From positions 42,477 through 106,476 of the forward strand of contig JAIBBE010000145.1 of assembly GCA_019694835.1 (NCBI GenBank): a stretch of DNA of 64,000 nt. The letters run 5' to 3'. The position numbers were made by a program, and so were the translations under genes. Under the pieces are notes generated by a model. It saw only the letters and a program-made list of their open reading frames with translations. It ran no database searches and was not told where the DNA came from. Positions within the stretch are counted from its first letter, which is position 1; each line of letters starts with the position of its first letter. Positions 24,972 through 34,345 of this stretch are shown here, piece after piece. The stretch is from Fimbriimonadaceae bacterium (GTDB taxonomy: Bacteria > Armatimonadota > Fimbriimonadia > Fimbriimonadales > Fimbriimonadaceae).

Positions 24972-25748
24972 TTAGCTCTTGCGTCGTCGGCGAGCCAAGG
25001 CGAGAACGCCGAGGCCGAGAGCAGCCATGGTGGCGGGCTCAGGAACGACTTCGATTCTCTTGTTCTTGGACATGAGGAACGTGCCGCCTGCGTTGATGTT
25101 TCGGTCCCACTGCATCGCGAACGCGAGATCGTTAGGGCCGGAGGGGGAACCGGCATCCGACAAATTATCGGCAACGCCGTCGTTCAGCTTGGCCAAGGTA
25201 TTCGGCCAGCTGTCGATCTCCCAGTGATCGAACGGAGGCACCGAACCGACCATCGCGGTGGTGTTGTTCTCCCACTGCATGATCGTCGAACCATTGACGA
25301 GCATGGCATTGTCGCCACCAGCGGTTCCATTCAGATCGAAGTCATCGTACTCGAAGAGGTGGAAGTCCAGAGCGCCGTTGCTCAGGTTCTGAATTCGAAC
25401 GATTTCGCCGATGTCGGACGTGCCGCTGCCCGCTGCGCCACCGATCAGCGTGTACGTGATGTCGAATCGGAATAGCGCATTCGTGTAGGCCACGTTGACG
25501 ATGTTCGCGGTGATCGGGGTGACGACGGCGGGGCCGGCGGTCCAGATCGGGGCTTCGGGGTTGTTGCCAACTCGGAAGTAGTAGTCCTGGTTGAACAGGT
25601 CATCGACACCGTCGGTGAACCAATTGTAAAGCAAGCCATTGCCCGCGTCACCATCAACGACGGCGTTGCCATCGGTGAGGGTGAACAGTTGGGCGTTCGC
25701 AACGCCAACCACGGACATGAGGCCGAGAAGGATAAGAGTTTTCTTCAT
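24972..25748 (-). CDS. PEP-CTERM secreted protein (paralogue 1)
   Basis: 258 residues. Signal peptide 1-19 ('KKTLILLGLMSVVGVANA'), a beta-rich mature part containing 'DYYFRVGNNPEAPIWT', 'ENNTTAMVGSVPPFDHWEID' and 'NDGVADNLSDAGSPSGPNDL', then 'VVPEPATMAALGLGVLALAR' and an Arg-rich tail, the PEP-CTERM sorting signal cleaved by exosortase. Start ATG 25748 has GGAG upstream. It is a close paralogue of the next gene, with nearly the same motifs in the same order. Likely surface or matrix component; role unknown. Confidence 0.85.
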   Translation of the reverse strand: MKKTLILLGLMSVVGVANAQLFTLTDGNAVVDGDAGNGLLYNWFTDGVDDLFNQDYYFRVGNNPEAPIWTAGPAVVTPITANIVNVAYTNALFRFDITYTLIGGAAGSGTSDIGEIVRIQNLSNGALDFHLFEYDDFDLNGTAGGDNAMLVNGSTIMQWENNTTAMVGSVPPFDHWEIDSWPNTLAKLNDGVADNLSDAGSPSGPNDLAFAMQWDRNINAGGTFLMSKNKRIEVVPEPATMAALGLGVLALARRRRKS

Positions 25749-25884
25749 TCGGAATCTCCTTTGGTAAATCAAGTAACCGAATCACAGACTAAGAAGATGG
25801 TAACCGAATGCGTCGAAAAAGCCAACCGTAATGACCCCGTATTGCGACCGGGTTAACACTCAATCTCGCAGTATTACTGGGCAC

Positions 25885-25918
25885 AAAAAAGCCCTCGCTC
25901 GTATGAGCGAGGGCTTTT
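25885..25918 (-). terminator. intrinsic terminator after PEP-CTERM paralogue 2
   Basis: GCCCTCGCTC/GAGCGAGGGC with a 4-base loop, followed on the minus strand by six T. A T run on the plus side too makes it look bidirectional. Confidence 0.85.
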
Positions 25919-25939
25919 GAACCAGCCTTCCGACGAAGC

Positions 25940-26719
25940 TTACTTGTTTCGTCGTCGGCGAGCCAGAGCAAGGACGCCGAGGCCGAGAGCAGCCATGGTG
26001 GCCGGCTCGGGAACGACTTCGATTCTCTTGTTCTTCGACATGATGAACGTGCCGCGAGCTGCGATGTTTCGATCCCACTGCATGGCAAAGGCGAGGTCGC
26101 CAGGGCCACTCGGGGACGTAGCATTCGACAGGTTGTCGGCAACGCCGTCGTTCAGCTTTGCCAAGATGTTCGGCCAGCTGTCGATCTCCCAGCGATCGAA
26201 CGGAGGAACGGACCCGACCATAGCGGTCGTGTTGCCTTCCCACTGCACGATGGTGGAGGAATTGACGAGGGCAGCGCTGTCGCCACCGGCGGTACCGTTC
26301 AGGTCGAAGTCATCGTACTCGAACAGGTGGAAATTGAGAACGTCAGCGGTCAGATTCTGAACGCGAACGATTTCTCCAATATCCGAAGTTCCGCTGCCAG
26401 CGTTGCCGCCGATCAGCGTGTACGTGATGTCCATTCGGAACGTGTTGGTGGTGTAAGCCACGTTGACCATGTTCGGACCGAAAACAGTCAGAAGCGGGGC
26501 CGAAGCGGTCCAGATCGGAGCTTCGGGATTGTTGCCAACGCGGAAATAGTAGTCCTGGTTGAACAGGTCATCCACACCGTCGGTGAACCAGTCGGTCAAA
26601 AGACCGCTTGACGCGTCGCCATTAACGAGCGCATTGCCGTCCACCAAGGTGAACGGGGTCTGCGCATTGGCGGCACCAACAATGCCGACGAGCGCAGTCA
26701 ATACTAGGAATCTCTTCAT
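25940..26719 (-). CDS. PEP-CTERM secreted protein (paralogue 2)
   Basis: 259 residues, tandem duplicate of the gene at 24972. Signal peptide 1-19 ('RFLVLTALVGIVGAANA'), the same 'DYYFRVGNNPEAPIWT' and 'NTTAMVGSVPPFDRWEID' motifs, and the same C-terminal 'VVPEPATMAALGLGVLALAR'. Shine-Dalgarno GAGGAAG six bases before the ATG. The gene ends 22 bases before its terminator, so the two paralogues are separate transcripts. No exosortase is encoded in this window. Confidence 0.85.
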   Translation of the reverse strand: MKRFLVLTALVGIVGAANAQTPFTLVDGNALVNGDASSGLLTDWFTDGVDDLFNQDYYFRVGNNPEAPIWTASAPLLTVFGPNMVNVAYTTNTFRMDITYTLIGGNAGSGTSDIGEIVRVQNLTADVLNFHLFEYDDFDLNGTAGGDSAALVNSSTIVQWEGNTTAMVGSVPPFDRWEIDSWPNILAKLNDGVADNLSNATSPSGPGDLAFAMQWDRNIAARGTFIMSKNKRIEVVPEPATMAALGLGVLALARRRRNK

Positions 26720-26843
26720 AAACTTCCTCTCTATCCAGGGTCAGGGCAAAATGCCTACAACACAGACTGCGACTATTGTAGCACAGGTCTCCGCGGACCG
26801 GAAGGGTTACCGACAAAAAATTTACTAGGTTTTTCGAGGGCAC

Positions 26844-27203
26844 TTACTCCAGGCTCGCCACGCGGCTGATCAATCCGATGCGGTTTCCTTCCGGGTCGGC
26901 CACAATGCCGATCACCTCGCCGGGCGAGCTTTCTCGGTCGGGCGCCTGAATAGGGTCGGCGCCGAGCGCCAAGAGCTTGGAGCAAGTCTCTTCGGTATCG
27001 CCCACCATGATCCAAAGTGTCATCGCCCCGCCACCATAGGGGCGAATGGGCACCTTCTCGAGACCTACATAGAACTCGCCGAAGCTGAGCCCGATATGGT
27101 CAGCGGATATGAGGCGGGGCGGAGCGAGGTCGAAGCCCGCAACGTAAAACTCGGCGAGAGCTTCTGGATCGGTGCATTGAAGCGTAACCGCCTCCACGTT
27201 CAT
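26844..27203 (-). CDS. VOC (glyoxalase-like) protein
   Basis: 119 residues of one VOC unit pair. '[20 protein letters not shown]' is the first module, '[13 protein letters not shown]' the middle strand, and '[19 protein letters not shown]' the second module with the DPEGN(x)IGL motif of bleomycin-resistance/dioxygenase-like proteins. The reaction is unknown. Start ATG 27203 by TAACGT seven bases upstream; the frame to 27278 overlaps the tRNA. Lies downstream of the tRNA-Pro gene on the same strand but has its own promoter. Confidence 0.85.
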   Translation of the reverse strand: MNVEAVTLQCTDPEALAEFYVAGFDLAPPRLISADHIGLSFGEFYVGLEKVPIRPYGGGAMTLWIMVGDTEETCSKLLALGADPIQAPDRESSPGEVIGIVADPEGNRIGLISRVASLE

Positions 27204-27210
27204 GGCGGCA

Positions 27211-27216
27211 ACGTTA
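27211..27216 (-). promoter_or_regulatory. TAACGT -10 box, 7 bases before ATG 27203
   Basis: Minus-strand hexamer of TAnnnT type at leaderless spacing. Confidence 0.55.
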
Positions 27217-27233
27217 CCCGAGTGAAAGAGCCA

Positions 27234-27309
27234 TGGTCGGGGCGACACGATTCGAACGTGCGACCTCTTCCACCCCATGGAAGCGCGCTACCAAACTGCG
27301 CCACGCCCC
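27234..27309 (-). tRNA. tRNA-Pro (GGG)
   Basis: 76 nt on the minus strand. The acceptor stem GGGGCGT pairs with CGCCCC, and the gene encodes the terminal CCA (TGG at 27234-27236 on plus). The anticodon stem is CTTCC/GGAAG with the seven-base loop ATGGGGT, giving anticodon GGG at positions 34-36. The T-loop is TTCGAAT. A TATCAT sequence about 14 bases upstream may be its -10. Confidence 0.95.
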
Positions 27310-27375
27310 GCGACCGAACGCAAATGATACCCCGGTTCCGACGGGACCCTGGATCGTCTGGGACGGCTCAAACGT

Positions 27376-27381
27376 TATACT
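27376..27381 (+). promoter_or_regulatory. TATACT -10 box, 6 bases before GTG 27388
   Basis: Clean hexamer with six-base spacing to the start of the PBP1A gene, with no Shine-Dalgarno between. Confidence 0.7.
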
Positions 27382-27387
27382 AACGTT

Positions 27388-29664
27388 GTGGCGGTGACAA
27401 CCGTAAGAACTGCGGGCGGTGAACGCACCCGAAAGCGGTCGAGTTGGAAGCGGAGACTGAAGATCTTCGGAGCCTTCGTAGTGATCCTCGGCACGGCCGG
27501 GGCGATCGCGGGCTTTATCTTCATGCAGCTCGAGCTTAAGGAAGCGGCTGCGAAGGTCGTCAACCTCGACAAGATCATGGCGTCCGTCAACACGCAGCCG
27601 ACCGTGATCGTCAGCGCGGACGGCCAGGTTCTTTACACGATGACGGCCGAATACCGGAAGCCGATCAAGACGCTCGACGAGATTCCCGAGCGTATTAGGC
27701 TTGCTACACTCGCCGCTGAAGACAAGCGCTTTTACGACCACAGCGGCGTCGATGAAATGGCCCTCGCGCGGGCCGTGTTCACCAACGCCAGGGAAGGGCG
27801 CACCGCGCAAGGGGGCAGCACCCTCACGATGCAGCTTGCCAAGCGGGTTTACAACGACAACAGCAAGTCGCTCCAGCGCAAGCTCGACGACATCGCGCTG
27901 GCGATCATGATCGAGCGGAAGCTCTCCAAGGACGAGATCCTTCTTCTTTATTTGAACCAGGTCTACTATGGCCAACGCGCCTATGGCATTCGCGCTGCCG
28001 CCGACGTTTACTTTGGGAAGACGCTCGACCAACTTACGGTCGCCGAGGCCGCCACGCTGGCTCGGTGCGTGAGACGGCCGAGCGACCAAAACCCGGTCAA
28101 CAACCCCGAAAAGGCAATCGAGAATCGGAACGTCGTCTTGAAGATCATGCGTGATGAGCAGATGATCACGCAGGAGGAATACGACAAGGCCATCGCCGAG
28201 CCGCTCAAACTCCGGAAGTCGGCTGTGAAGGTTCTGACAGGGGCGAAGGTTGCACCCTATTTCGTCGACTACGTTCTCGAACAACTCAAGACCCAGTTCC
28301 CCGAATTGGATATCGAAAAAGGCGGCTACCGCGTCGAAACGACGCTGAACCTGAAGATCCAGAGGGAAGCCGAGAAGCAGGTCAAGCTCTTGGTTCAGAA
28401 GAACCGGGGGCGCCGGGTCACCACGGCTGCCTTTGTCTGTATGGATATTGACGGCCAACTCAAGGCGATGGTGGGGGGCGTGGACTACGAACGCAACCAG
28501 TACAACATTGTCACGCAAGGCTTAAGGCAGCCAGGGTCGTCATTCAAGCCGTTCGTGTACTCAGCCGGACTCGAACTCGGCAAGCTCAAGCCGTCGGATA
28601 CGTTCAGCAACGCTCGCTATGTCTATCGGGATCCATGGACGGGCAAGGTCACGGCCTTCAAAAATGCCTCCGGAAAATACGGTGGCGCTGTCAGCATGCG
28701 AACGGCAGTCAGCCAGTCCATGAACATGCCCGCATTGCGCGCCAACGAGCGAACAGGCCCATCGAATGTGGTGGCCCTTGCTCATACGGATTTCGGTTTC
28801 ACGTCGAAGATGGACGCGGTGATTTCGCTGGCACTGGGTGCTTGTGCGGTCAGCCCGATTGAGATGGCTCAGGCCTACAGCGTCTTCGCGACCGGCGGCA
28901 ACCGGGTCAAGCCGTACGGCATTCGCCGCATCGTCGCACAGGACGGAACCGTCGTCAAGGAGTTTCAGCCCGAAATCAAGCCTCATGTCATCAGTGCACA
29001 GACCGCCCAGATCATGGATGGCTTGATGCGGGCGGTAGTGACGAGCGGTACGGGCAAAGCGGCGAGGGCGGTGCTCAACGCGAGAGGGAAGACGGGGACG
29101 ACCGACTCGAATCGAGACGCCTGGTTCTGCGGCTATACGGATACGCTGATCGGCATCGGCTGGATTGGCAATGAGATTAAGAGCAAGAGCGGTGTGCGCA
29201 AGTGGGACTACGAACCGATGGCGCGCGGCACCTTCGGCGGAACGGTTACGATCACCATGTGGGTTCCCACGATGGCCTTCGCCCAGAAAATCATGGGTGA
29301 GGACCGACGCGAGATTCGGGAATACTTCCCGCCTGCTCGAGATTCACTTCCCATCGGCATCACCAGTGATGAGACTACCGAGGATATTCCTCCCACCGAA
29401 GATGGTGGAGGCGATGGCGTGGTCAGCGAGCCGACTCCAACCGTCGCCGACGGAACGCCTCGACCCGGAGAAGTCACCGATACGACCTCGCCCCCTGCCC
29501 AAACCCAGCGGCGAGCACGCGACGCGGAGGCGGGAGAGGTGTCGGTCGAGATCTGCGCGGCATCGGGGCTGAGGGCAACGCGGTTCTGCCCAGAGACCAT
29601 TAAGCGTCCGTTCAAACGTGGTGGGGTACCCAAGGGCACCTGCAAACTGCACGGATCGGGCTAG
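27388..29664 (+). CDS. mrcA: penicillin-binding protein 1A (bifunctional transglycosylase/transpeptidase)
   Basis: 758 residues. TM anchor 27-47. GT51 glycosyltransferase with 'EDKRFYDH' (Glu111 catalytic) and 'QGGSTLTMQL' (141-150). Transpeptidase with SxxK (Ser384-Lys387 in 'GSSFKPF'), the SxN motif ('SMN') and 'KTGTT' (568-572). Polymerises and cross-links peptidoglycan in the periplasm. The last 80 residues are Pro/Thr-rich, then 'EICAASGLRATRFCPETIKR', a Cys pair seen in some class A PBPs. Leaderless GTG start. Followed 5 bases later by the PBP2 gene: a two-gene cell-wall operon. Confidence 0.95.
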   Translation: MAVTTVRTAGGERTRKRSSWKRRLKIFGAFVVILGTAGAIAGFIFMQLELKEAAAKVVNLDKIMASVNTQPTVIVSADGQVLYTMTAEYRKPIKTLDEIPERIRLATLAAEDKRFYDHSGVDEMALARAVFTNAREGRTAQGGSTLTMQLAKRVYNDNSKSLQRKLDDIALAIMIERKLSKDEILLLYLNQVYYGQRAYGIRAAADVYFGKTLDQLTVAEAATLARCVRRPSDQNPVNNPEKAIENRNVVLKIMRDEQMITQEEYDKAIAEPLKLRKSAVKVLTGAKVAPYFVDYVLEQLKTQFPELDIEKGGYRVETTLNLKIQREAEKQVKLLVQKNRGRRVTTAAFVCMDIDGQLKAMVGGVDYERNQYNIVTQGLRQPGSSFKPFVYSAGLELGKLKPSDTFSNARYVYRDPWTGKVTAFKNASGKYGGAVSMRTAVSQSMNMPALRANERTGPSNVVALAHTDFGFTSKMDAVISLALGACAVSPIEMAQAYSVFATGGNRVKPYGIRRIVAQDGTVVKEFQPEIKPHVISAQTAQIMDGLMRAVVTSGTGKAARAVLNARGKTGTTDSNRDAWFCGYTDTLIGIGWIGNEIKSKSGVRKWDYEPMARGTFGGTVTITMWVPTMAFAQKIMGEDRREIREYFPPARDSLPIGITSDETTEDIPPTEDGGGDGVVSEPTPTVADGTPRPGEVTDTTSPPAQTQRRARDAEAGEVSVEICAASGLRATRFCPETIKRPFKRGGVPKGTCKLHGSG

Positions 29665-29669
29665 CGAGC

Positions 29670-31478
29670 ATGTCGATCATTCATCAGGAAAAGCAGCGCA
29701 AGCTCGATACCCGGCAGGCGATCTTCCCGGTCGTGATCTTGGTTGTCTTTGGCGTGTTCTTCTGCCGCCTTTGGTACCTCCAAGTCGTCGAAGCTCCCGC
29801 GCTTGCAATTCGGGCCGAGTCTTTTCGCAATGCGACGATTCCCAAACCGGCACCCCGGGGACGCATCGTGGACCGCAATGGCGTGCCCCTCGCCGCCGTC
29901 AAGTCTGAGATTGTCATTACCGCCGTCCCCGCCGAAGTGAAGAAACACCCCGATAGCCTTGAACGGCTTTCGCTCATGCTCTCAACCCCGCTCGAGAAGC
30001 TTCAGGAAAAGGTGAAAGATGCCCAATGGCGCCCCTACCTCCCGTCCCCAATCTATTTGGGAGCGCCAATCGATGTGGCCACCAAGGTCGCCGAGGGCAA
30101 CGACGAATTCCCGGGACTGGGGGTGCAGACCCTTCCGATGCGGACTTACCCCAACACGCTCGACTTTTCCCACATCATCGGCTATGCCTGGGTCCCCGAC
30201 GCCAACGATGAGAAGCGCATCAAGGCGATGGGTCGGAAGCCCGCCGACTACGTAGGGAAGACAGGTGTCGAGTGGGTCTACGAGAAGGCTCTCATGGGGC
30301 AGGAGGGCAAAGAGCAGATGGAGGTCGACGCCAAGGGTCGACCCCTGCGTCGAGTCAAGAGCGACAACCCCAAGCCGGGAGATCAGGTCGTCCTCAGCAT
30401 CGACTCAGAACTTCAGAAGGTGTCTCAAGAAGCCCTCAACAAGCGGGGCTACAAGGGCGCGGTCGTCGCCTTAGACCCGAAAACGGGCGAAGTGCTGGCA
30501 TTGACCAACGTGCCGACCTACGACATCAGCCAGTTCGCACGGGGCATTAGCAGCAAGGAATACAAGGCTCTGATGGACGATCCAGGCAAGCCCCTGCTCA
30601 ATCGCGCCATCTACTCGTCCTATGCGCCAGGCTCGACGTTCAAGATCGTGACCTCCATCGCGGCCTATGAGACGGGCAACTGGTCACCTTCGGCACCGGC
30701 TTTTTGCCCGGGCTACTACTCCATGGGGCGAGGAAGACCTTTTCGCTGCCTGGGTCACCACGGAAGTATCACCTACGACCGCGCGATGGCGAAGTCCTGC
30801 AACACCTACTTCATCACCCTCGGCATCCGCTCAGGGCCTGACGCGCTGCGCAAGGCTTGCGCGGAGCTCGGCTTGGGAGACAAAACCGGAATTGACCTTC
30901 GCAGCGAGGGAAGAGGTCTTGTGCCAACCGCCGAGTGGGTGAAAAAGCACATGCCCGACGGTCGTTGGTATCCGGGCAACACCGCCAATTTCAGCGTTGG
31001 CCAAGGCGAACTCCACGTGACCCCACTTCAAATGGCGACGGTCATCTCGCTCGTTGCCAATCGAGGCGTTTCATACAAGCCGCATGTCGTGAGAGCCATC
31101 GTGCCTGCCGACAACACGGGAACACTCAAGCCGGTCGAGCCCGAGGTCCTCGGAAAAGTGGACGCTTCCCCCGAGTTTTGGAATGCGCTCCAGACCGCGC
31201 TCTTTCATGTCATCGAAGGTGGCACCGCAACCCGCCACGCAAAGATCGCCGGGCTTCGATGGGCAGGCAAAACCGGCTCTGCGGAGAAGAAGGGGAACCA
31301 GAAGACTCATAGCTGGTTTGTCGCCTATGCGCCGCTGGAGGACCCCAAGATCGCGATCTGTGTGATGCTCGAAAATGCGGGCCACGGTGGCGACGAAGCA
31401 GCCCCCGTTGCCGCCGAAATCGTCCGACACTATCTTATCGACGGTCCCGCCAAGAAGAAACCGGCCACGCCTGAATAA
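29670..31478 (+). CDS. mrdA: penicillin-binding protein 2 (class B transpeptidase)
   Basis: 602 residues. N-terminal TM (about 18-38). The dimerisation domain starts at 'PKPAPRGRIVDRNGVPLA', the PBP2 pattern. Transpeptidase motifs: 'YAPGSTFKIV' (Ser322-Lys325), 'SCN' in 'AMAKSCNTYF', and 'KTGSAE' (534-539). Cross-links peptidoglycan for the elongation machinery. Closer to PBP2 (MrdA) than to FtsI. Starts 5 bases after the PBP1A gene and is followed 9 bases later by folB. No rodA or mreBCD in this window. Confidence 0.93.
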   Translation: MSIIHQEKQRKLDTRQAIFPVVILVVFGVFFCRLWYLQVVEAPALAIRAESFRNATIPKPAPRGRIVDRNGVPLAAVKSEIVITAVPAEVKKHPDSLERLSLMLSTPLEKLQEKVKDAQWRPYLPSPIYLGAPIDVATKVAEGNDEFPGLGVQTLPMRTYPNTLDFSHIIGYAWVPDANDEKRIKAMGRKPADYVGKTGVEWVYEKALMGQEGKEQMEVDAKGRPLRRVKSDNPKPGDQVVLSIDSELQKVSQEALNKRGYKGAVVALDPKTGEVLALTNVPTYDISQFARGISSKEYKALMDDPGKPLLNRAIYSSYAPGSTFKIVTSIAAYETGNWSPSAPAFCPGYYSMGRGRPFRCLGHHGSITYDRAMAKSCNTYFITLGIRSGPDALRKACAELGLGDKTGIDLRSEGRGLVPTAEWVKKHMPDGRWYPGNTANFSVGQGELHVTPLQMATVISLVANRGVSYKPHVVRAIVPADNTGTLKPVEPEVLGKVDASPEFWNALQTALFHVIEGGTATRHAKIAGLRWAGKTGSAEKKGNQKTHSWFVAYAPLEDPKIAICVMLENAGHGGDEAAPVAAEIVRHYLIDGPAKKKPATPE

Positions 31479-31487
31479 ACTCCGGCG

Positions 31488-31847
31488 ATGTACACCGTCT
31501 TCGTCCGCGGTCTCGAATTCTATGCCCACCACGGGGTGCCCGATGAAGAGCAGGTGATCGGACACCGATATTCGGTCGACATTGACCTTGAAGTAGATGG
31601 CAAAGCGGACGAATCCGACTCAGTCGACGACACGGCTGATTACGGAGCGGTCAGCGCTTTGGTCCAGTCCGTCGGCCGACGGGAGCAGGTTCGAACCGTC
31701 GAGCGGCTTGCCGCAATTCTAGGCGATGCGATTCTCGCAAGGTTTCCGCTTACTCAAACGGTAACCGTCAACCTGATGAAACGCCTGCCTCCGACCGACG
31801 CCATCATCGAATCTGCGGGTGTGCGACTGCACCGAACACGAAGCTGA
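31488..31847 (+). CDS. folB: dihydroneopterin aldolase FolB
   Basis: 119 residues. Converts dihydroneopterin to 6-hydroxymethyl-dihydropterin in folate synthesis, as an octamer. 'MYTVFVRGLEFYAHHGVPDE' is the defining N-terminal motif (RGxEFxxxHGV), with Glu in 'HHGVPDEEQ' and 'VERLAAILGDAILARFP' further on. Its position after the PBP operon may be incidental co-transcription. The last gene of this run; the next one has its own leader. Confidence 0.93.
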   Translation: MYTVFVRGLEFYAHHGVPDEEQVIGHRYSVDIDLEVDGKADESDSVDDTADYGAVSALVQSVGRREQVRTVERLAAILGDAILARFPLTQTVTVNLMKRLPPTDAIIESAGVRLHRTRS

Positions 31848-31959
31848 AATTTCTGCTTGGTTTAAGTAATTCTGCGCGTGCTGCTGGCCCTGTTGTGGTA
31901 GTTTTGTTGAATCTGCGTCTCACTTTGGTGAGAAGCCTTTTGATTGGAGGATAGATGTG

Positions 31960-33333
31960 ATGTTGAAGAGAGTCATGTTCGGCTGTCTCGCCATGGCGAT
32001 AGCGCTCAACGCGAGTGCCCAGCGGGCCGTCCAACCCTATCACGGGACTTTTCAGCGAGCTACACCCGATTGGGTTGCGCCGGTTGAAATGCGCAATGGA
32101 CAGATCGTCGTCACTGGCCCGCGTGTTCGTTATTCGCCAGTACCGACAGGGGTTGCGCCACGCGAGGTGGTGTTTGATTCCGCCGACGTTGACCTCTTCG
32201 GCGTCGATCAATTCGGCCACAAGTACGGCGTGGATGGCACGGTTGTTCAGTTTACGGAGGACACTGCCGCCTTCGCCTGGGTGAACGACATGTATGCCAA
32301 TCCTGCCACTCAGGGGCGTGTGTGTTACGACTGGGGTCTGAACTTCATTTGGAATCCGGACGGCACGTCTCCGGTCGGCGGCACAGCCAACATGGTGCTC
32401 CTGATTCTCGTTGGGAACCAGTACTTCGACTCGGGCTTCCCCTTCTCGTCGGCAGGAGGGTGGGGCCTCTTCTTCGACAACTTCAATTCAGGATATTGGG
32501 GCGTAGGTGTGGGCGGATTGGGCCTTTCGATGCCGTGGACCACGCCAGGTGCGCCAGCCTGTCAGCTGCTCCAGTTGGCCACCTATGACGCGAACTATGC
32601 GATAACTCCGGCAGCAGGCGCAGGGCAGTTTATGCAGTTCCAGATGCTGTCGCCAACCGAGCCCAACGCCGAGTACGTCGGCACAAATCCGAGCGATTCC
32701 ACCGGCTCATGCTGGATCGACTTCAACAACGACTTCGGTTGGAACTTCGACGAAGTCTTCAATCTGGAGTTTGACTATCCCATTGGCCGGACTCAACCGA
32801 TGACGACTCTCCTGGTCAACACTTCCGATCCTGTCTTCGAAGGACAAATCAACTTCGAAGGAGTGGATCCGGGAACGCTGCGGCCGGTTCGAGCCATTCG
32901 TGTCCAGACACGCAATCACGGCGAGTCTCCCTTTTATGGTGACCCGCTTGTTCGTGAAGAGTATCTCTACCTCGGGCCCAATGGTGAGTTTCGCGCGACG
33001 GCACCGCAGACGCCCGGTTCCTATGACCTCTCATTCCAAGGCGAGCACTTTCTGCGAACGACCGTTGGCCCCTTCACCGTCACGGGTCCCGGCACGCTGA
33101 ATGTGGGCACCGTCACTATGGTCAACGGAAACGCAGATCACTACGAGGACTCCGGTTCTCCTTCGACCGTGGTCGACATCTCGGATTTCGCCCTGCTCTC
33201 GTTCTTTTACGGGCTCAGTTGGCCGTATCCCAGCTATGACGCCGAAACCTGTGACCTCAACCGGGATGATGCGATTGATATCGCCGACTACGCGATCTTG
33301 AGTGCAAACTACGGATTCGAAGGCGACGACTAA
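31960..33333 (+). CDS. secreted protein with dockerin-like C-terminus
   Basis: 457 residues. Signal peptide 1-21 ('MFGCLAMAIALNASAQ'). The mature part is beta-rich and aromatic ('DNFNSGYWGVGVGGLGLSMP', 'GSCWIDFNNDFGWNFDEVFN'), family unknown. The end is 'VVDISDFALLSFFYGL' and 'CDLNRDDAIDIADYAILSAN', two EF-hand-like repeats as in the metalloprotease at 16254. ATG 31960 is favoured over GTG 31957; GGAGG at 31946 serves both. A terminator hairpin follows. Confidence 0.75.
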   Translation: MLKRVMFGCLAMAIALNASAQRAVQPYHGTFQRATPDWVAPVEMRNGQIVVTGPRVRYSPVPTGVAPREVVFDSADVDLFGVDQFGHKYGVDGTVVQFTEDTAAFAWVNDMYANPATQGRVCYDWGLNFIWNPDGTSPVGGTANMVLLILVGNQYFDSGFPFSSAGGWGLFFDNFNSGYWGVGVGGLGLSMPWTTPGAPACQLLQLATYDANYAITPAAGAGQFMQFQMLSPTEPNAEYVGTNPSDSTGSCWIDFNNDFGWNFDEVFNLEFDYPIGRTQPMTTLLVNTSDPVFEGQINFEGVDPGTLRPVRAIRVQTRNHGESPFYGDPLVREEYLYLGPNGEFRATAPQTPGSYDLSFQGEHFLRTTVGPFTVTGPGTLNVGTVTMVNGNADHYEDSGSPSTVVDISDFALLSFFYGLSWPYPSYDAETCDLNRDDAIDIADYAILSANYGFEGDD

Positions 33334-33343
33334 CTTTCTCACT

Positions 33344-33370
33344 GACCGATCGGACTGCGTCCGATCGGTC
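33344..33370. terminator. hairpin between convergent dockerin-like gene and flgN
   Basis: GACCGATCGGAC (33344-33355) and GTCCGATCGGTC (33359-33370), a perfect 12-bp stem with a 3-base loop, about 10 bases from either stop codon. Probably serves both directions. Confidence 0.75.
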
Positions 33371-33378
33371 TTAACTGG

Positions 33379-33855
33379 TTACGCCACTTGGTCCAGCACG
33401 ATCGGACCGCCTTGGGCCTGCGAGTACCGGCCATCCCGCTCGGTAGACGCCTTCGCAATCAACGCGAGCGAACCATTTACATAGGTCAGCTCGTTCTCGA
33501 TGAGCGTGCGGTTCTTGTCGAGCATCTCCTCAACGTTGCGGGCCACGACACGAACTCGGTTGGCGATCGACCGGACCTGCTGCGCTTCGGTCTCGGAGAG
33601 AGCGGCCGTGATGCCTCGAAGAGTGGGCTCGGTGCCCAGGTCTTCGGCCAGCTTCGCGGCGGCCGCCGCAGCATGATCGTCGATGATTCGCATGCGGCTA
33701 AGCATGGTCTCAAGTTCGGGTTGAAGCGCCTCGATGCGAGAGACGTCCCGCGTGACGAGCGCTCTCGTCTGTTCGCTCAGCGACCGCAGCAGGCGCTCGG
33801 ACGTGCCGAGCCAGTCCCACCAGAGGCGCTGGATATCCTTTGTCTTACTTGCCAT
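33379..33855 (-). CDS. flgN: flagellar export chaperone FlgN
   Basis: 158 residues, predicted all helical. FlgN keeps FlgK and FlgL soluble and delivers them to the export gate. 'DWLGTSERLLRSLSEQTRAL' begins the helical hairpin and 'NRTLIENELTYVNGSLALIA' ends it, the typical FlgN C-terminal motif. Start ATG 33855 has AGGAAGG upstream and overlaps the flgJ stop by 11 bp. Last gene of flgF-G-A-H-I-J-N; its substrates are encoded 20 kb away at 12.4 kb. Confidence 0.88.
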   Translation of the reverse strand: MASKTKDIQRLWWDWLGTSERLLRSLSEQTRALVTRDVSRIEALQPELETMLSRMRIIDDHAAAAAAKLAEDLGTEPTLRGITAALSETEAQQVRSIANRVRVVARNVEEMLDKNRTLIENELTYVNGSLALIAKASTERDGRYSQAQGGPIVLDQVA

Positions 33856-34345
33856 TTCCTTCCTCGTGAGTTTCGACCGCCTTCTTGGCAGTCTCTTGCT
33901 TGAGATATGCGTCGGCGAGGTTGCGGTAGAGCATGCGGCCGATGCCGATGCCTCCGGTTCGCCCAAAGTCGTCGGCGACGGCCTGGTCCATCATGTCCTT
34001 GGCCATATCGCCCATCGCGTCGCCCTTCTCCTGCCCCGAGACGCCGCGACGCATCTGACTGAGCAAGTCCTTGACGAAAATCGCCTCGATCTGCTCGGTG
34101 GCCTTCTTGAGCTTCTGAATCTGCGCCTTCTGATCGTCATTGAGATCCGCTTCCGTGAGCGGCTTGATCGGAACGCGATGTGGCTCGGGACGTGGGTCGG
34201 GCCGGACGATCTTGACGGCTCCGTTCTCCTTTTCGAGGCGTCGCTGGAGGTCCATCTTGCCCTCGGTTCGGACGACTTCGCTCTTCGCTCGTCCGGCCAT
34301 CATCTCGGGACCGTGAAGTGGGATTCGGGGTCGAATCGTCATCAT
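33845..34345 (-). CDS. flgJ: FlgJ-type rod-binding protein, short form without muramidase domain
   Basis: 166 residues. 'IEAIFVKDLLSQMRRGVSGQ' and 'MMDQAVADDFGRTGGIGIGR' are the FlgJ N-terminal rod-binding domain; the peptidoglycan hydrolase domain of enterobacterial FlgJ is absent, as in many other phyla. The N-terminal 65 residues are basic and less conserved. Start ATG 34345 overlaps the flgI stop as ATGA. Caps the growing rod in the periplasm. Confidence 0.85.
   Translation of the reverse strand: MMTIRPRIPLHGPEMMAGRAKSEVVRTEGKMDLQRRLEKENGAVKIVRPDPRPEPHRVPIKPLTEADLNDDQKAQIQKLKKATEQIEAIFVKDLLSQMRRGVSGQEKGDAMGDMAKDMMDQAVADDFGRTGGIGIGRMLYRNLADAYLKQETAKKAVETHEEGNGK

Noticed and set aside
27214..28518. 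434-codon open frame antisense to PBP1A
   Set aside because: Antisense to the catalytic motifs of a strong gene; composition and lack of any motif indicate a chance frame. It also overlaps the tRNA.
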